Source of the DNA: Rhizobium sp. L43
Lineage (GTDB): Bacteria; Pseudomonadota; Alphaproteobacteria; Rhizobiales; Rhizobiaceae
DNA: 64,000 bases
NCBI RefSeq assembly: GCF_002531725.1
Contig: NZ_NWSQ01000008.1
Location: forward strand, 62,001 to 126,000
Direction of reading: 5' to 3'
Below are positions 15,253 to 23,939 of the stretch, one piece after another. Position numbers and translations under genes: made by a program. The notes beneath the pieces were generated by a model. The model made no database searches. It had not been told where the DNA came from and saw only the letters and a program-made list of their open reading frames with translations. The first letter of the stretch is position 1. Every line of letters begins with the position of its first letter.

Positions 15253-17754
15253 ATGTTGGGTAGGCTGTTGTCGCGTGTGCGCATCCAGACGCAGGTGATG
15301 GTATTCATCGTTCCGTTCATCTTGAGCATCATGGCCGTCGGTGCGATGGGCCTTTATGCATCGAGCCTGCTTCAGGGGCGGATGGATATTTCCAACTCCG
15401 TCCTGCAGTCCTTGAGCGGCTTTCGCAACCTGTCTGCCGCGATGGCGGAGTTCCTTGCCAATGCCACGCAGGAAAACCGGGACCTTGTCACCGCAAAGCT
15501 TGCCGATCAGCGCAGCCTTTTGCAGTCCAGCCTCGACCGGCTTGCCGCAGATCGCAGCGGCCAGCAGGAGCTGGAACAGACGCTGTCTTCGATCGACGGA
15601 ATTTCCGCGCGCATGGACTCGCTATGGCAGCTTCAGGAGAGCCGGGCCACACTCCTCGCCGATCTCCAGAAGGCGCAGAGCGTCGTCGTCTCCTCCCAGA
15701 CCGATATTATCGAAGGCGCCAAGGTTCTCCAGCGTGCTGCCGACATGAAGGAAGATGAGGCCCGCAATACGCTTGGCGATGCACAGCGCATCTCCGACTT
15801 CGCCTCCTTCGCCCAATCGTTGAACGACAAGGCGCAAGCCGTCGGCCCGATCGACGGCCCCGACATGGAAGAGCTTGCCCGGCAGCAGCGCATCGTCGGA
15901 ATGGCGCTTGGCGGCGAGGCATCGGAGGTCAAGAAGACGATCGACGATGTCATTGCTTCTTTGAAGCCGCTTGTCGAAGCCGGCCAGACCGAGGAACGCG
16001 CAGCCGGCCTCAAGGATGCGACGAGCCGGATCATCGGCAGGTTGCCCGAATTGCAGGCGGTCGCCGCACGGCGGCTGAAGGCGGTAACGGACAAGGCGGC
16101 CGAGACCGCCAAAACGGTCGAGCGCGCCAAGACCAGCCAGAGAGACGGCCAGAAACTGACAACCTCGGCCTATGTGATTCAGATCGTGATGGCGAAGCTG
16201 ACGCTGGCGCCGACGGATGCCAATCTCCAGAGGCTTTCGCAGGAAATCACCGCGGTCAGGAAGGGGCTGGACACGTTGATTTCCAATGCCGGCGGCGTTG
16301 CGCAATTCGACAACCTCAAACCGAAGCTGCTGCCGGCGATGGATAAGATGCAGAAGGCGGCCACCGACCTCGTCCACGTCAGCGGGCAGCGCCTGGACGA
16401 ATTCCGTGCCGCCGCCGCCGACGTCGACCGGATGTGGTCTCAGCTGACGGCTTTCGCCGAGATGCAGCGGCAGAATGCGGCTGCAGAACGCACCGACGCC
16501 AATTCCATGTCTCTCGGCACGACGATCCTCGGCGTGGTGATCGCAATCCTCGCCGGGATCGGGCTGACCGTTACGCTCAAGGGCCCGATCAATCAGATCA
16601 CCTCAGCCATGCGGCGGCTCGCCGACGGCAAGCTCGAAACGTCGATCGTCGGTGATAACAGGGCCGACGAAATCGGCGACATGGCGCGTGCGCTCGGGGT
16701 TTTCAAGAACAATGCCATCGCCAAGGTCGAAATCGAGGAGCGCAGCGAGATCGAACGGACAAGGGCCGAGGAGGAAAGGCATCGCAACGACGCGGAAAAA
16801 CGCGCGGTCGAACAGCAGATAGACTTTGCGGTAACGGCGCTGGCCGAGGGCCTCGGGCGCCTGGCGCGAGGCGATATTTCGCAGACGATCGCAACGCCCT
16901 TCTTCGGCCGGCTTGAGCAGCTTCGCAACGATTTCAATTCGTCGCTGCTTCGCCTGCAGGAAACGATCGACCAGATCCGTACCAATACCCGCATGATCGA
17001 AGGAAATGCCGGCCAGATGGATCTATCCGCAAGCAACCTTGCAAAGCGCACCGAACAGCAGGCCGTCGCACTGGAAGAGATCGCCGCGGCCATCGAGGAA
17101 ATCACCACGACGGTTCGCTCGTCCGCGCTCTGCGCCGACGATGCCCGCCAGATCATCACCGACACCAAACAGACGGCCGATTCCTCATCCTCGGTGGTTG
17201 CCAGCGCTATCGACGCGATGGGCAAGATCGAAGCGGCTTCCGACGAGATCGTGCAGATCATCGGCGTCATCGATGAGATCGCCTTCCAGACGAACCTGCT
17301 CGCGCTCAACGCCGGCATCGAAGCGGCCCGCGCCGGCGAGGCTGGAAAGGGCTTTGCGGTCGTGGCCCAGGAGGTCCGCGATCTCGCCCAGCGCTCCGCC
17401 GAGGCCGGCCAGCGGATTAAACAGCTCATCGGACGCTCGCGGGCTGAGATTACCAATGGGGCGCGTGTCGTCCGCGAAACGAGCGAAGTCCTCGAAAGCA
17501 TTTCCGCAAAAGTGGTCACCGCATCCGAACAGATGGACGTCATCGCCCGCTCGAGCAGGGAGCAGTACAACGCCCTGCACGAAGTCAATTCCTCGGTGAA
17601 CCGGATGGATCAGATGACGCAGCAGAATGCGGCCATGGTTGAGGAAACGAGTGCGGCAACGAAGGAACTTGCCGACGAGACGAGGACGCTCCTGCAGCTC
17701 ATAGACCAGTTCCAACTCGATGAAACGGACACGCAACGCGTCGCCGCTGCATAG
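15253..17754 (+). CDS. methyl-accepting chemotaxis protein
   Basis: A chemoreceptor of 833 residues. It has a transmembrane helix near residues 15-36 ([18 protein letters not shown]), a long, almost wholly helical periplasmic sensor of about 375 residues resembling a helical bimodular domain, a second transmembrane helix near 420-440, HAMP (about 440-495), then a second HAMP-like linker and the signalling domain. The hairpin tip [20 protein letters not shown] and [20 protein letters not shown] is canonical. No C-terminal NWETF-type pentapeptide is seen. The ATG at 15253 is preferred to the adjacent TTG at 15250 because GAGGAGG is 5 bases upstream. It stands alone, not beside che genes. The ligand is unknown. 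Confidence 0.93.
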   Translation: MLGRLLSRVRIQTQVMVFIVPFILSIMAVGAMGLYASSLLQGRMDISNSVLQSLSGFRNLSAAMAEFLANATQENRDLVTAKLADQRSLLQSSLDRLAADRSGQQELEQTLSSIDGISARMDSLWQLQESRATLLADLQKAQSVVVSSQTDIIEGAKVLQRAADMKEDEARNTLGDAQRISDFASFAQSLNDKAQAVGPIDGPDMEELARQQRIVGMALGGEASEVKKTIDDVIASLKPLVEAGQTEERAAGLKDATSRIIGRLPELQAVAARRLKAVTDKAAETAKTVERAKTSQRDGQKLTTSAYVIQIVMAKLTLAPTDANLQRLSQEITAVRKGLDTLISNAGGVAQFDNLKPKLLPAMDKMQKAATDLVHVSGQRLDEFRAAAADVDRMWSQLTAFAEMQRQNAAAERTDANSMSLGTTILGVVIAILAGIGLTVTLKGPINQITSAMRRLADGKLETSIVGDNRADEIGDMARALGVFKNNAIAKVEIEERSEIERTRAEEERHRNDAEKRAVEQQIDFAVTALAEGLGRLARGDISQTIATPFFGRLEQLRNDFNSSLLRLQETIDQIRTNTRMIEGNAGQMDLSASNLAKRTEQQAVALEEIAAAIEEITTTVRSSALCADDARQIITDTKQTADSSSSVVASAIDAMGKIEAASDEIVQIIGVIDEIAFQTNLLALNAGIEAARAGEAGKGFAVVAQEVRDLAQRSAEAGQRIKQLIGRSRAEITNGARVVRETSEVLESISAKVVTASEQMDVIARSSREQYNALHEVNSSVNRMDQMTQQNAAMVEETSAATKELADETRTLLQLIDQFQLDETDTQRVAAA

Positions 17755-17809
17755 AAGGGTCGGCCGCTCCGCATCGCTGCTTGCCCAGGCTCACAATGCG
17801 CGACGCGCC

Positions 17810-18061
17810 TCAGTGACGGCTGTAGAGCGGCGGCATCACCTCTTCGTCGGCGAATTCCGGGTAGAGATGCCTGCGCACCCGGTCGAGCGCCTCCGCCTCC
17901 CTGCGGTTCCGCTCCAGGAGAACGGCGGTAACATCCTTATAGGGCGCACCGTCCGACATGGCGACGCGGACGGTTCCGCCCTGCGAGAGGAAGTCGCAGA
18001 ACGATCGTACCGAGCGAAGCCGCGTGGTAATCTCGACGTAGCGGTCGTCATGTCCAGCCAT
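17810..18061 (-). CDS. small hypothetical protein
   Basis: An 83-residue soluble protein, MAGHDDRYVEITTRLRSVRS at the start and FADEEVMPPLYSRH at the end, rich in Arg, Asp and Glu. The middle YKDVTAVLLERNRREAEALDR is predicted helical. I do not recognise a family. The second ATG (18061) is chosen because GGGAG lies 6 bases before it; the first ATG at 18067 touches the ribosome-binding site. It is the most distal of a run of small minus-strand genes (17.8-21.0 kb). Confidence 0.65.
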   Translation of the reverse strand: MAGHDDRYVEITTRLRSVRSFCDFLSQGGTVRVAMSDGAPYKDVTAVLLERNRREAEALDRVRRHLYPEFADEEVMPPLYSRH

Positions 18062-18193
18062 GCTCATCTCCCTTTCGAAAGTAAGATGTCACTAATACTT
18101 CGGCGAGAAGATGGCGCCCGCTTCATGGCGATACCGGAGCTGATCGGTCGAAGAGGGACGATCTCGTCCGGGAATCCCGCACGTGTTCCGGAG

Positions 18194-18703
18194 TCATCCT
18201 CTGGCGAGCTTCCGATTCATCACGGCAACGGCCAAGGGCATTGCCGTCGTCGCAACAGTCCCCAGAGGTAGCCGTCGGATGCCCCTCGTGACGATAAATG
18301 TTGCCGCCATTGCGCCTGCCAGCTTGAGCCAGGGTTGGGTGCCCAACTGCGCATGAGCGCTTGCATCGGCCCACCGGACGTTCTCCGCAACGACGGTCGC
18401 CGCCTGACGTTGGATCACGTGAAGCCGAGCACGGAGGTTTTCGAGCTCTTCTCTCAGATCTCGCAGACGGCTTTCCAGCGCATGATCATCGGAGACCAGG
18501 ACGGCGGCTTCGACGACACCTTCAACCGGAACATGACCACCGAGCGTCGCAAGATATGCCCGATATTCGGCCTCGCTTGCGAAACCCTCACGCCTGATCA
18601 GATCGGGGTTGGCGTTCGCCTCTTCGACGGCGGCCGGCGCGGTGCCGCCATCGTCGCGCATATCCTTGTTTGTGCCGATGTTCCCGAGTTCGTCCTTGAA
18701 CAT
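18194..18703 (-). CDS. hypothetical protein with coiled coil and C-terminal membrane segment
   Basis: A 169-residue protein. Residues about 75-105 (ALESRLRDLREELENLRARL) are a leucine-zipper-like coiled coil, followed by a hydrophobic hairpin around residues 125-160 (LKLAGAMAATFIVTRGIRRL then PLGTVATTAMPLAVAVMNRK). The N-terminal half is acidic and probably disordered. The layout resembles small envelope-anchored stress proteins, but I recognise no named family. GGAGAGG precedes the ATG. A GGAAA-N16-CGTT element upstream is one mismatch from an EcfG-type promoter. Confidence 0.7.
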   Translation of the reverse strand: MFKDELGNIGTNKDMRDDGGTAPAAVEEANANPDLIRREGFASEAEYRAYLATLGGHVPVEGVVEAAVLVSDDHALESRLRDLREELENLRARLHVIQRQAATVVAENVRWADASAHAQLGTQPWLKLAGAMAATFIVTRGIRRLPLGTVATTAMPLAVAVMNRKLARG

Positions 18704-18765
18704 GATGCCTCTCCAGTTGTTCCTGGCGATAGAACGCTCGACAGCTCAGAAGGATGCATCCCGGG

Positions 18766-18790
18766 AACGGAGACCGCGTCGTACTTTTCC
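18766..18790 (-). promoter_or_regulatory. near-consensus EcfG-type promoter
   Basis: On the minus strand GGAAA (18790-18786), 16 bases, CGTT (18769-18766); one mismatch in the -35 part. It lies about 63 bp upstream of the start at 18703, between that gene and the one before it. Confidence 0.4.
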
Positions 18791-18800
18791 CGGAACGGCT

Positions 18801-19064
18801 CTAATCATAGAGCTCGCCATGACCAATCTGCTCCTGCCTGGCAGATACGTCACTGATGACGGGATCGTCGGCCGGGTCGGGATCTTTGTTGTTGGCATCA
18901 TTCAGAAACTGCGCAGCCTTCAGTAGCGCCGCGGCTATCTCTCCGGTTGCCCATCCGGCTTCATTGGCGGCTGCAATCAGCCTTTCCAAAGCGTCGCGCG
19001 CGGCATCGGTCGCCTGTTCAAAGCGTTGCGCGGGAGCTTCGGTTTTCGGCGGTGGAAAGGTCAT
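18801..19064 (-). CDS. small hypothetical protein
   Basis: An 87-residue acidic, mostly helical protein, MTFPPPKTEAPAQRFEQATD at the start, with alanine-rich helices (AARDALERLIAAANEAGWAT, EIAAALLKAAQFLND) and a polar DNNKDPDPADD-like tail. No family recognised; similar small proteins accompany stress genes in rhizobia. The ATG at 19064 is selected by GGAGGG 7 bases upstream; the frame stays open to 19217, but that extension consists of three 21-bp tandem repeats read as SASRGPL and is unlikely to be coding. Confidence 0.6.
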   Translation of the reverse strand: MTFPPPKTEAPAQRFEQATDAARDALERLIAAANEAGWATGEIAAALLKAAQFLNDANNKDPDPADDPVISDVSARQEQIGHGELYD

Positions 19065-19159
19065 CGGCATTCCCTCCATGGCTCTGGCTATTGGAGATGA
19101 ACGCAGCCCGCGGGAAATGGATGCACGATCACGCCGATTTAACCAACGGATGCCTTGTC

Positions 19160-19222
19160 CGCGCGACGCAGACAACGGTCCGCGTGACGCAGACAAGGGC
19201 CCGCGTGACGCAGACAAGGGTC
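19160..19222. repeat. three tandem copies of a 21-bp unit
   Basis: The core GACGCAGACAA recurs at 19165, 19186 and 19207, exactly 21 bp apart, embedded in CGCG(T/C)GACGCAGACAAGGG-like units; the first copy differs by a few bases. The array lies about 100-160 bp upstream of the small gene starting at 19064 and next to the end of the gene at 19241. It may be a regulator-binding array or a simple slippage repeat. Confidence 0.75.
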
Positions 19223-19240
19223 GCCGACGACCTTCCCGCG

Positions 19241-19471
19241 TCAGATGACCGTCTGCAACAGAAACGGGGAGCGCTCCAGCGGACGCTGCGCCAGAATCCT
19301 CAGCATCGCGGGGCCTTGTATGCCGCTCGTCGTTGTTGAGCGGCCGTCGTGATAGACCACCGTCATCACTCGGCTGAGGCTATCGTACCTGATCTGTGCG
19401 ATCGTGCGTGTGTGAACCGGAAAGATGAATTCGTGGGGCTGAGATTTGCGCCCGGAGGTCTTCGAGGTCAT
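19241..19471 (-). CDS. small hypothetical protein with KTSC-like pattern
   Basis: A 76-residue protein starting MTSKTSGRKSQPHEFIFPVH. Its centre reads IAQIRYDSLSRVMTVVYHDG, which fits the beta-strand pattern of KTSC-type domains (aromatic-aspartate, then hydrophobic strand, then G-turn), and the C-terminus PAMLRILAQRPLERSP is basic. The resemblance is weak. The start at 19471 has GAGG upstream; an open frame to 19669 has no ribosome-binding signal. Confidence 0.5.
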   Translation of the reverse strand: MTSKTSGRKSQPHEFIFPVHTRTIAQIRYDSLSRVMTVVYHDGRSTTTSGIQGPAMLRILAQRPLERSPFLLQTVI

Positions 19472-19762
19472 CGTGATGCCTCGGCGAAACAATTGCAGGA
19501 TTGACCCGGCCGTCCCCGGCTCGGGACAAGCATGATAGTCGGAAGCACATCCCTCATCGCGTGTCTCCAATGCACTTGAAAATCGATCAAACAATAGAGC
19601 GGCCAGTTCCGGCAATCGCACCGGCGGCCCTGAGACCTCGGCCTCACCCCAACGACGCCGATCAAGCACATATTGTTTCCATGGTCGCGTGACATCGGCG
19701 TGACACGCAGATCACGGCTCGAAAACCCGTCCGGAACGGCTTCGTGCAGTGTCAGCTCCCTG

Positions 19763-19853
19763 GAACAGGACGATTTTAGGCCGGCTCGGCCTAAAATCTG
19801 TTTCCTGTTTCAACCAAAGAGTATGAACAGGATGTCGCCCTAAAACCGTTCAG
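19763..19853. repeat. intergenic repeat, copy A (related to 25.5-kb copy)
   Basis: Begins GAACAGGACGATTTTAGGCC and contains perfect arms GATTTTAGGCC / GGCCTAAAATC, then CTGTTTCAACCAAAGAGTA and AACAGGATGTCGCCCTAAAA. It aligns over about 85 bp with the element at 25541, so it is a dispersed family of RIME-like type. It occupies part of the 398-bp gene-free stretch 19472-19869; I see nothing else there apart from scattered palindromic bits. Confidence 0.7.
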
Positions 19854-19869
19854 AGGCAACGGCAGTTCA

Positions 19870-20118
19870 TCAATGCAATGTTCCTCGCATCTCGTAGGCC
19901 CGGGCGGCCTCCGGCCAGCAATCGACAGCGCGTGCGAGCGACCGAATGGCTTCGTCCACGACGAAAACCGCATCGCCGAGCCGTTCGATCTCGTGGTCGA
20001 GCTCGTACACCTCGATCTCGTCAAGGCCTTCACTGTCCTGCAGCCGCTTGCTTGCCTCGAGCAGGCGCTCGGTGCGCCCAACAATATCAAGAGCGTTTCG
20101 TATGATGGTGTCGAGCAT
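19870..20118 (-). CDS. small hypothetical helical protein
   Basis: An 82-residue acidic protein, MLDTIIRNALDIVGRTERLL at the start, with heptad-like helices (LEASKRLQDSEGLDEIEVYE, LDHEIERLGDAVFVVDEAIR). No transmembrane segment and no recognised family. ATG 20118 is chosen for the strong GGGAGGG 8 bases upstream, rather than the frame's earlier ATG at 20172. Confidence 0.6.
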   Translation of the reverse strand: MLDTIIRNALDIVGRTERLLEASKRLQDSEGLDEIEVYELDHEIERLGDAVFVVDEAIRSLARAVDCWPEAARAYEMRGTLH

Positions 20119-20185
20119 GCAGTAGCCCTCCCTTTGATGATCAAGTGTCGGGCATAAACGGGATGCTGACAATCCTGAAATCTTG

Positions 20186-20590
20186 TCAGATGCGCTCGCG
20201 GATCGTGTCGTAGAGATCCGTCAACCCCCGCAGCACTGGTTGATGGCGATGGCGCGACGAGGCGCGGCGTGCAGCGAAGGCGAGCGCACCCGCAGCAGCC
20301 GCAACGAGGAGGATCGTCAGGGCCGGATAGAGCTTCACCGCCGCTTCTGTCTGCCGCATTGCCTTCCCGGCACCTCCCCTTACCGATCGGGCGGCATCGA
20401 GGACTTGCTTCTGGAGCGCGTCGATTTGCTGTCGCAGCGTGTTCAACTCCTCATGCAAACCGTGATTAGGCTGCCGGGGAATGCCGACGGAGGCCGTGAC
20501 GGTATCGATGACGGCTTTCGGCACCGGCTCGCCAATCTTGGCGCCTTTGGTGTCGAGTGTCGTCGTCCCAGTGCTCTTGCGTCGCGGCAT
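20186..20590 (-). CDS. DUF883/ElaB-like membrane-anchored small protein
   Basis: A 134-residue protein. The first 60 residues are polar; residues about 45-90 form an amphipathic helical segment (HGLHEELNTLRQQIDALQKQ), then a single transmembrane helix near residues 95-112 (LYPALTILLVAAAAGALAFA) and a short basic tail. This is the plan of DUF883/ElaB-type proteins, inner-membrane proteins linked to stationary phase and ribosome anchoring in enterics; the identification is tentative. ATG 20590 (MPRRKSTG) follows AAGGAGAA; an earlier in-frame ATG at 20614 is possible. It follows the lipoprotein gene by 89 bp and may share its transcript. Confidence 0.6.
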   Translation of the reverse strand: MPRRKSTGTTTLDTKGAKIGEPVPKAVIDTVTASVGIPRQPNHGLHEELNTLRQQIDALQKQVLDAARSVRGGAGKAMRQTEAAVKLYPALTILLVAAAAGALAFAARRASSRHRHQPVLRGLTDLYDTIRERI

Positions 20591-20679
20591 GATCAATTCT
20601 CCTTCCCAGGGCATGTCCGTTTTTTCTCGGAGTTTTACGCAATTCGGCGCGCAAAACCGCTCCCGCACTTTTGCTGGCT

Positions 20680-20970
20680 CTAGTCGTCGTCGAGCGAGAA
20701 GACCGGCCGGTAATGGCGCTCGGCGATCAGTAAGCTCCGGTCGGGGCGGATGATGTAAATCTCCTCGACCTGGCGTCCCCATTGATCTGTAAAGGTGTGC
20801 GGGAAGGACGAGCCCACGGGCGATTTCGTCAGCTTCGTGCGAGGCTGACCATCATACGTGATGCTGCCGAGAATCGGGGCCAGTCCCGCCGATGAGTAAT
20901 TGCCTGCGCCGGTCGTGCAGCCCGTCAGCGCAACGGCGAAAACCAGCCCAAATCCTATGCTCCGCTTCAT
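20680..20970 (-). CDS. small lipoprotein of unknown function
   Basis: A 96-residue protein with a lipoprotein signal: MKRSIGFGLVFAVALTGC, where LTGC is the lipobox and Cys18 would be lipidated. The mature part (about 79 residues) contains SITYDGQPRTKLTKSPVGSS and ends ERHYRPVFSLDDD, beta-rich, with no recognised domain. It should sit in the inner or outer membrane facing the periplasm. GGAGGG precedes the ATG. A GGAAC-N16-TGTT element upstream suggests stress control. Confidence 0.7.
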   Translation of the reverse strand: MKRSIGFGLVFAVALTGCTTGAGNYSSAGLAPILGSITYDGQPRTKLTKSPVGSSFPHTFTDQWGRQVEEIYIIRPDRSLLIAERHYRPVFSLDDD

Positions 20971-21023
20971 CGAACCCTCCAGCTGCTGCGTCCTTCACAC
21001 TTCACCGATTTTATCGCCAAAGT

Positions 21024-21048
21024 AACAGGGGACGACAGACATTGTTCC
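21024..21048 (-). promoter_or_regulatory. near-consensus EcfG-type promoter upstream of the lipoprotein
   Basis: On the minus strand GGAAC (21048-21044), 16 bases, TGTT (21027-21024); one mismatch to CGTT. It lies about 54 bp before the start at 20970 and could drive the lipoprotein and the following DUF883-like gene. Confidence 0.5.
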
Positions 21049-21180
21049 AGAATTCGGCTGGAGGCCGGAACCGATCGCCCGGACTCTGTCACAGTGAGCG
21101 GCTCGGAGCCGTCATGGCGCCTGTCTCGAGAGAACCGATGGGCTGGCGTGGCTCGCTCCAGGCCGGCCGCAGCGCGTGTC

Positions 21181-22245
21181 TCACGCGACGACATCGGGAA
21201 TAGGCAAGCCCAGGATCTCGGCATGTTGACAAAGCTTCGCCCAAGCCACGTCGCCGACCGGCACGCCCTCTTCCAACGCCGAGCGGCGCTTTCGGGCCGC
21301 GCTGTCACCCGGCATGCGGACCGGGCCATTGTTCCAGGGGGCGGGAGGGTTGCTGCGGCATGCAGCGGCGAGAAAATCGGACTGCGCCGTAAAGGCATCC
21401 AGCCCGGCGAAAAAGCCAGGGTCGATAACCTGGATAAAGGCGCTTTGCGAAAAGACGCCAGCCGGGGCGTTCGCCCGTCCCTTGCCGGAAAGGCCCTGCC
21501 CCAGCAATTCGACGATCAGCCCGAGGCCGAAGCCCTTGTGTCCCTTCAACTGGCCGCCGAGAGGCATCATCGTGCCACCACGTTCGGTCACCTCGCGCGG
21601 ATCATCGGTCGGTTCGCCGGCGGCGGTGAAAGCCCAGGCCTCAGGAAATTTCTTACCGGCCTTCGCCAGGTTTTGCGTCATCGTCGTGGTGGTAATCGAA
21701 GCCGAGACGTCGATCAGGATCGGATCCTCAGACGTCGGGAAACCGGCAGCCATCGGGTTGGGCGTCAGGAGCGGCTTCGTACCGCCATAGGGCGCGACAC
21801 GGCTTGCCGCGGGATGCGACACCGACAGCTGTACGATGAGTCCCCGCTCGGTCACCTGCCGCATGAAGGCTGAAAGGGCGCAGGTATGATGGCAGTTGCG
21901 GATCGCGGCGGTGACGACGCCATAATCAACAACGCGTTCGCAGGCCTGGTCGATCGCCTTGGTCAGCAGCCATGCGCCAGGCAAGGATTTGCCGTCCCAA
22001 ACGAAGGCTGCGCCGCGGTCATTGACGACCTCATAGCTGCCCGACTTCGCCAGCGAACCGTCCTGCAGCGCCTCGACATACCAGTTGAGAAGGCTGACGC
22101 CATGCGTTTCGTGGCCGATCATGTCGCCCTCCACCAGCACGGCGGCCGTCGTTTCGGCCTTGTCGGGCTCCATGCCGGCCCCGATCAGTATCTGCTCGGC
22201 GAATTGGGTCAGGGCAATGCGGTCAATCAGAGGCATAGCATCCAT
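21181..22245 (-). CDS. malate/lactate-dehydrogenase-type NAD(P)H oxidoreductase (Ldh_2 family)
   Basis: A 354-residue protein of the Ldh_2 family (the YlbC/AllD/DpkA fold, unrelated to classic MDH). Signals are EGDMIGHETHGVSLLNWYVE near residue 35-55, the histidine in AIRNCHHTCALSAFMRQ, the LTPNPMAAGFPTSEDPILID block and GQLKGHKGFGLGLIVELLGQ. Such enzymes oxidise or reduce 2-hydroxy/2-oxo acids or cyclic imines with NAD(P). It is the last gene of the sugar-acid cluster (67 bp after the ABC binding-protein gene), so it probably reduces or oxidises an alpha-hydroxy-acid intermediate. The start may be 22245 or 22236 (ATG both). Confidence 0.82.
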   Translation of the reverse strand: MDAMPLIDRIALTQFAEQILIGAGMEPDKAETTAAVLVEGDMIGHETHGVSLLNWYVEALQDGSLAKSGSYEVVNDRGAAFVWDGKSLPGAWLLTKAIDQACERVVDYGVVTAAIRNCHHTCALSAFMRQVTERGLIVQLSVSHPAASRVAPYGGTKPLLTPNPMAAGFPTSEDPILIDVSASITTTTMTQNLAKAGKKFPEAWAFTAAGEPTDDPREVTERGGTMMPLGGQLKGHKGFGLGLIVELLGQGLSGKGRANAPAGVFSQSAFIQVIDPGFFAGLDAFTAQSDFLAAACRSNPPAPWNNGPVRMPGDSAARKRRSALEEGVPVGDVAWAKLCQHAEILGLPIPDVVA

Positions 22246-22312
22246 CCGTCATGTCGTGGAAAGCGCGGGCCGCCATTGGCGGGCGGCCCGTGCCTGAGTC
22301 AGGTCGACCAGC

Positions 22313-23833
22313 TTACTTGAAGCGGATCTGCGACAGCTGCAGTTCGGAATTCGTCGCGATCGTCGGCTTGAAGTCGAGACGCGGGGAAACACGGGTGAAA
22401 CCGACCATGTGAAACATCGGGATATCAGCAATGATCTCGGTGTTCACCTTGGCGAAAAGCTCCTTCCAGAGTTTCGTGCGCTCGTCGCCGGTGGCTGAGG
22501 TCGCGTTGGCGATGAGGGCGTCGACCGCAGGATCCCGAACCATGGAATGGGAGCCGTCGGTCGCGTATTTCACGAATGCGGTGAAGACGGGATCGCCGGT
22601 CGCATTGTCGTGCTGCGACTGAGTCAAGGTCGGACCGGAATCGGCGACGAAAGGTGCAACGAAATAGCCGTTCCAGACGGAAACGTCATACATATCGAGT
22701 TTCACGTTCAAGCCGACGTCCTGAAGCATCGCCATCATCGCTTCCATCGCTTCGGTCGCATTGGGATATTGCCCATTGCGGCCGATGATGCGGATTTCCT
22801 GATCGACCGGGACGCCGTCGGCCTTCGCCGCCTTGACCAATTCCTTTGCTTTTTCGGGATCATAGGGCCAGGCGGGGATATCGGCATTGTAGCCGATCGT
22901 TGTGGGCACGACGAGCTGCGTTGCGATCTTTGCCTGTTCGGGGAACAGCGTTCCAAGCATTGCCTGACGATCGATGGCGAGGTTCATCGCTTCGCGTATG
23001 CGCCGGTCGTTAAGCGGCGCTGCGCGCGTGTCGATGCGCAGCGATGTCGTTTCTGAATTCGGGTAGGCGAAATCGGTTTGCTTGTTGGTGGCATCCTGCA
23101 CCGATACGGCCGGAACGATATCGGCTTCGCCGGCATCGACCATGGCGGCCGCGACCGCGCTGTCGGAGCGGAACAGATAGGTCGCCTGTTCCACCTGTGG
23201 CTTCTCGCCCCAATAATCCGGATTGCGCTTCAGCACGATCGACTGGCCGATCTCCCATTTGTCGAACGTATAGGGGCCGGTGCCAATCGGCTTGCGGGTG
23301 AACTCGTCCGCCGGTGTCGCCTCGGCCGGCTCCACAGCCATCACCGTCATCAGAAGCGGAAGAATCGGCTGCGCCGGTTTTGTCGTGATGCGGATCGTGT
23401 TGGCATCCGGCGTCTCGAAGCTGAACTCCGTGCCGCCGAAATATTTGCCGCCGGTCTCACAACTGAGCTTCTTGTTCTTGTTGCGCTCGATCGTGAACTG
23501 GACATCTTTGGCGGTGAACGGCTTGCCATCGTGCCATTTGACGTTCGGGCGCAGCTTGAATTCCCAGGTGTCGTCGTCGAGCTTCGACCATTCCGTCGCC
23601 AGGCGGGGCTTGAGGCCGCCATTGACGTAGTCAAATTCCACCAGCATCTCGTTGACGTTTTCAGAAATGACCCGGCCGACGTCCTGGCGCGCCGCCATGC
23701 AGGGCTCGACGACATCGACGGTTTCGGCAAGCACAACAGTGACGTTGCTCTTGGCATCCTCAGCGTGAGCCGAGCCGGCGCTCAGTCCGATCATCGTGGT
23801 TGAAAAGCAGGCCGCTAGCAAATGCAGTTTCAT
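22313..23833 (-). CDS. ABC transporter substrate-binding protein, peptide/nickel (SBP_bac_5) family
   Basis: A 506-residue periplasmic protein. Its signal peptide is MKLHLLAACFSTTMIGLSAG followed by SAHA. The mature part has the SBP_bac_5 hallmarks: WKLDDDTWEFKLRPNVKWHDGKP-like beginning around residues 95-110, the IGTGPYTFDKWEIGQSIVLK block, and the REAMNLAIDRQAM helix. The neighbours (sugar-acid enzymes) and the matching permease/ATPase genes at 31.2-34.6 kb suggest that it binds a sugar acid rather than a peptide. It is the only binding-protein gene in the cluster and lies far from its permease genes. GGAGGAGAACG precedes ATG 23833. Confidence 0.88.
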   Translation of the reverse strand: MKLHLLAACFSTTMIGLSAGSAHAEDAKSNVTVVLAETVDVVEPCMAARQDVGRVISENVNEMLVEFDYVNGGLKPRLATEWSKLDDDTWEFKLRPNVKWHDGKPFTAKDVQFTIERNKNKKLSCETGGKYFGGTEFSFETPDANTIRITTKPAQPILPLLMTVMAVEPAEATPADEFTRKPIGTGPYTFDKWEIGQSIVLKRNPDYWGEKPQVEQATYLFRSDSAVAAAMVDAGEADIVPAVSVQDATNKQTDFAYPNSETTSLRIDTRAAPLNDRRIREAMNLAIDRQAMLGTLFPEQAKIATQLVVPTTIGYNADIPAWPYDPEKAKELVKAAKADGVPVDQEIRIIGRNGQYPNATEAMEAMMAMLQDVGLNVKLDMYDVSVWNGYFVAPFVADSGPTLTQSQHDNATGDPVFTAFVKYATDGSHSMVRDPAVDALIANATSATGDERTKLWKELFAKVNTEIIADIPMFHMVGFTRVSPRLDFKPTIATNSELQLSQIRFK

Positions 23834-23939
23834 TTCGTTCTCCTCCCATGCGCCGTTGGCGCTCCTCACAGCAAATCTTCGTTATATGTCTGCTGGTCCG
23901 GCCCTCGCCTCCTCTTGCGAGAGCCGATCTAATTCGGTT

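Noticed and set aside
20591..20782. Longer start for the DUF883-like protein
   Set aside because: The extended frame overlaps the lipoprotein gene and lacks a ribosome-binding site; the ATG at 20590 has AAGGAG.
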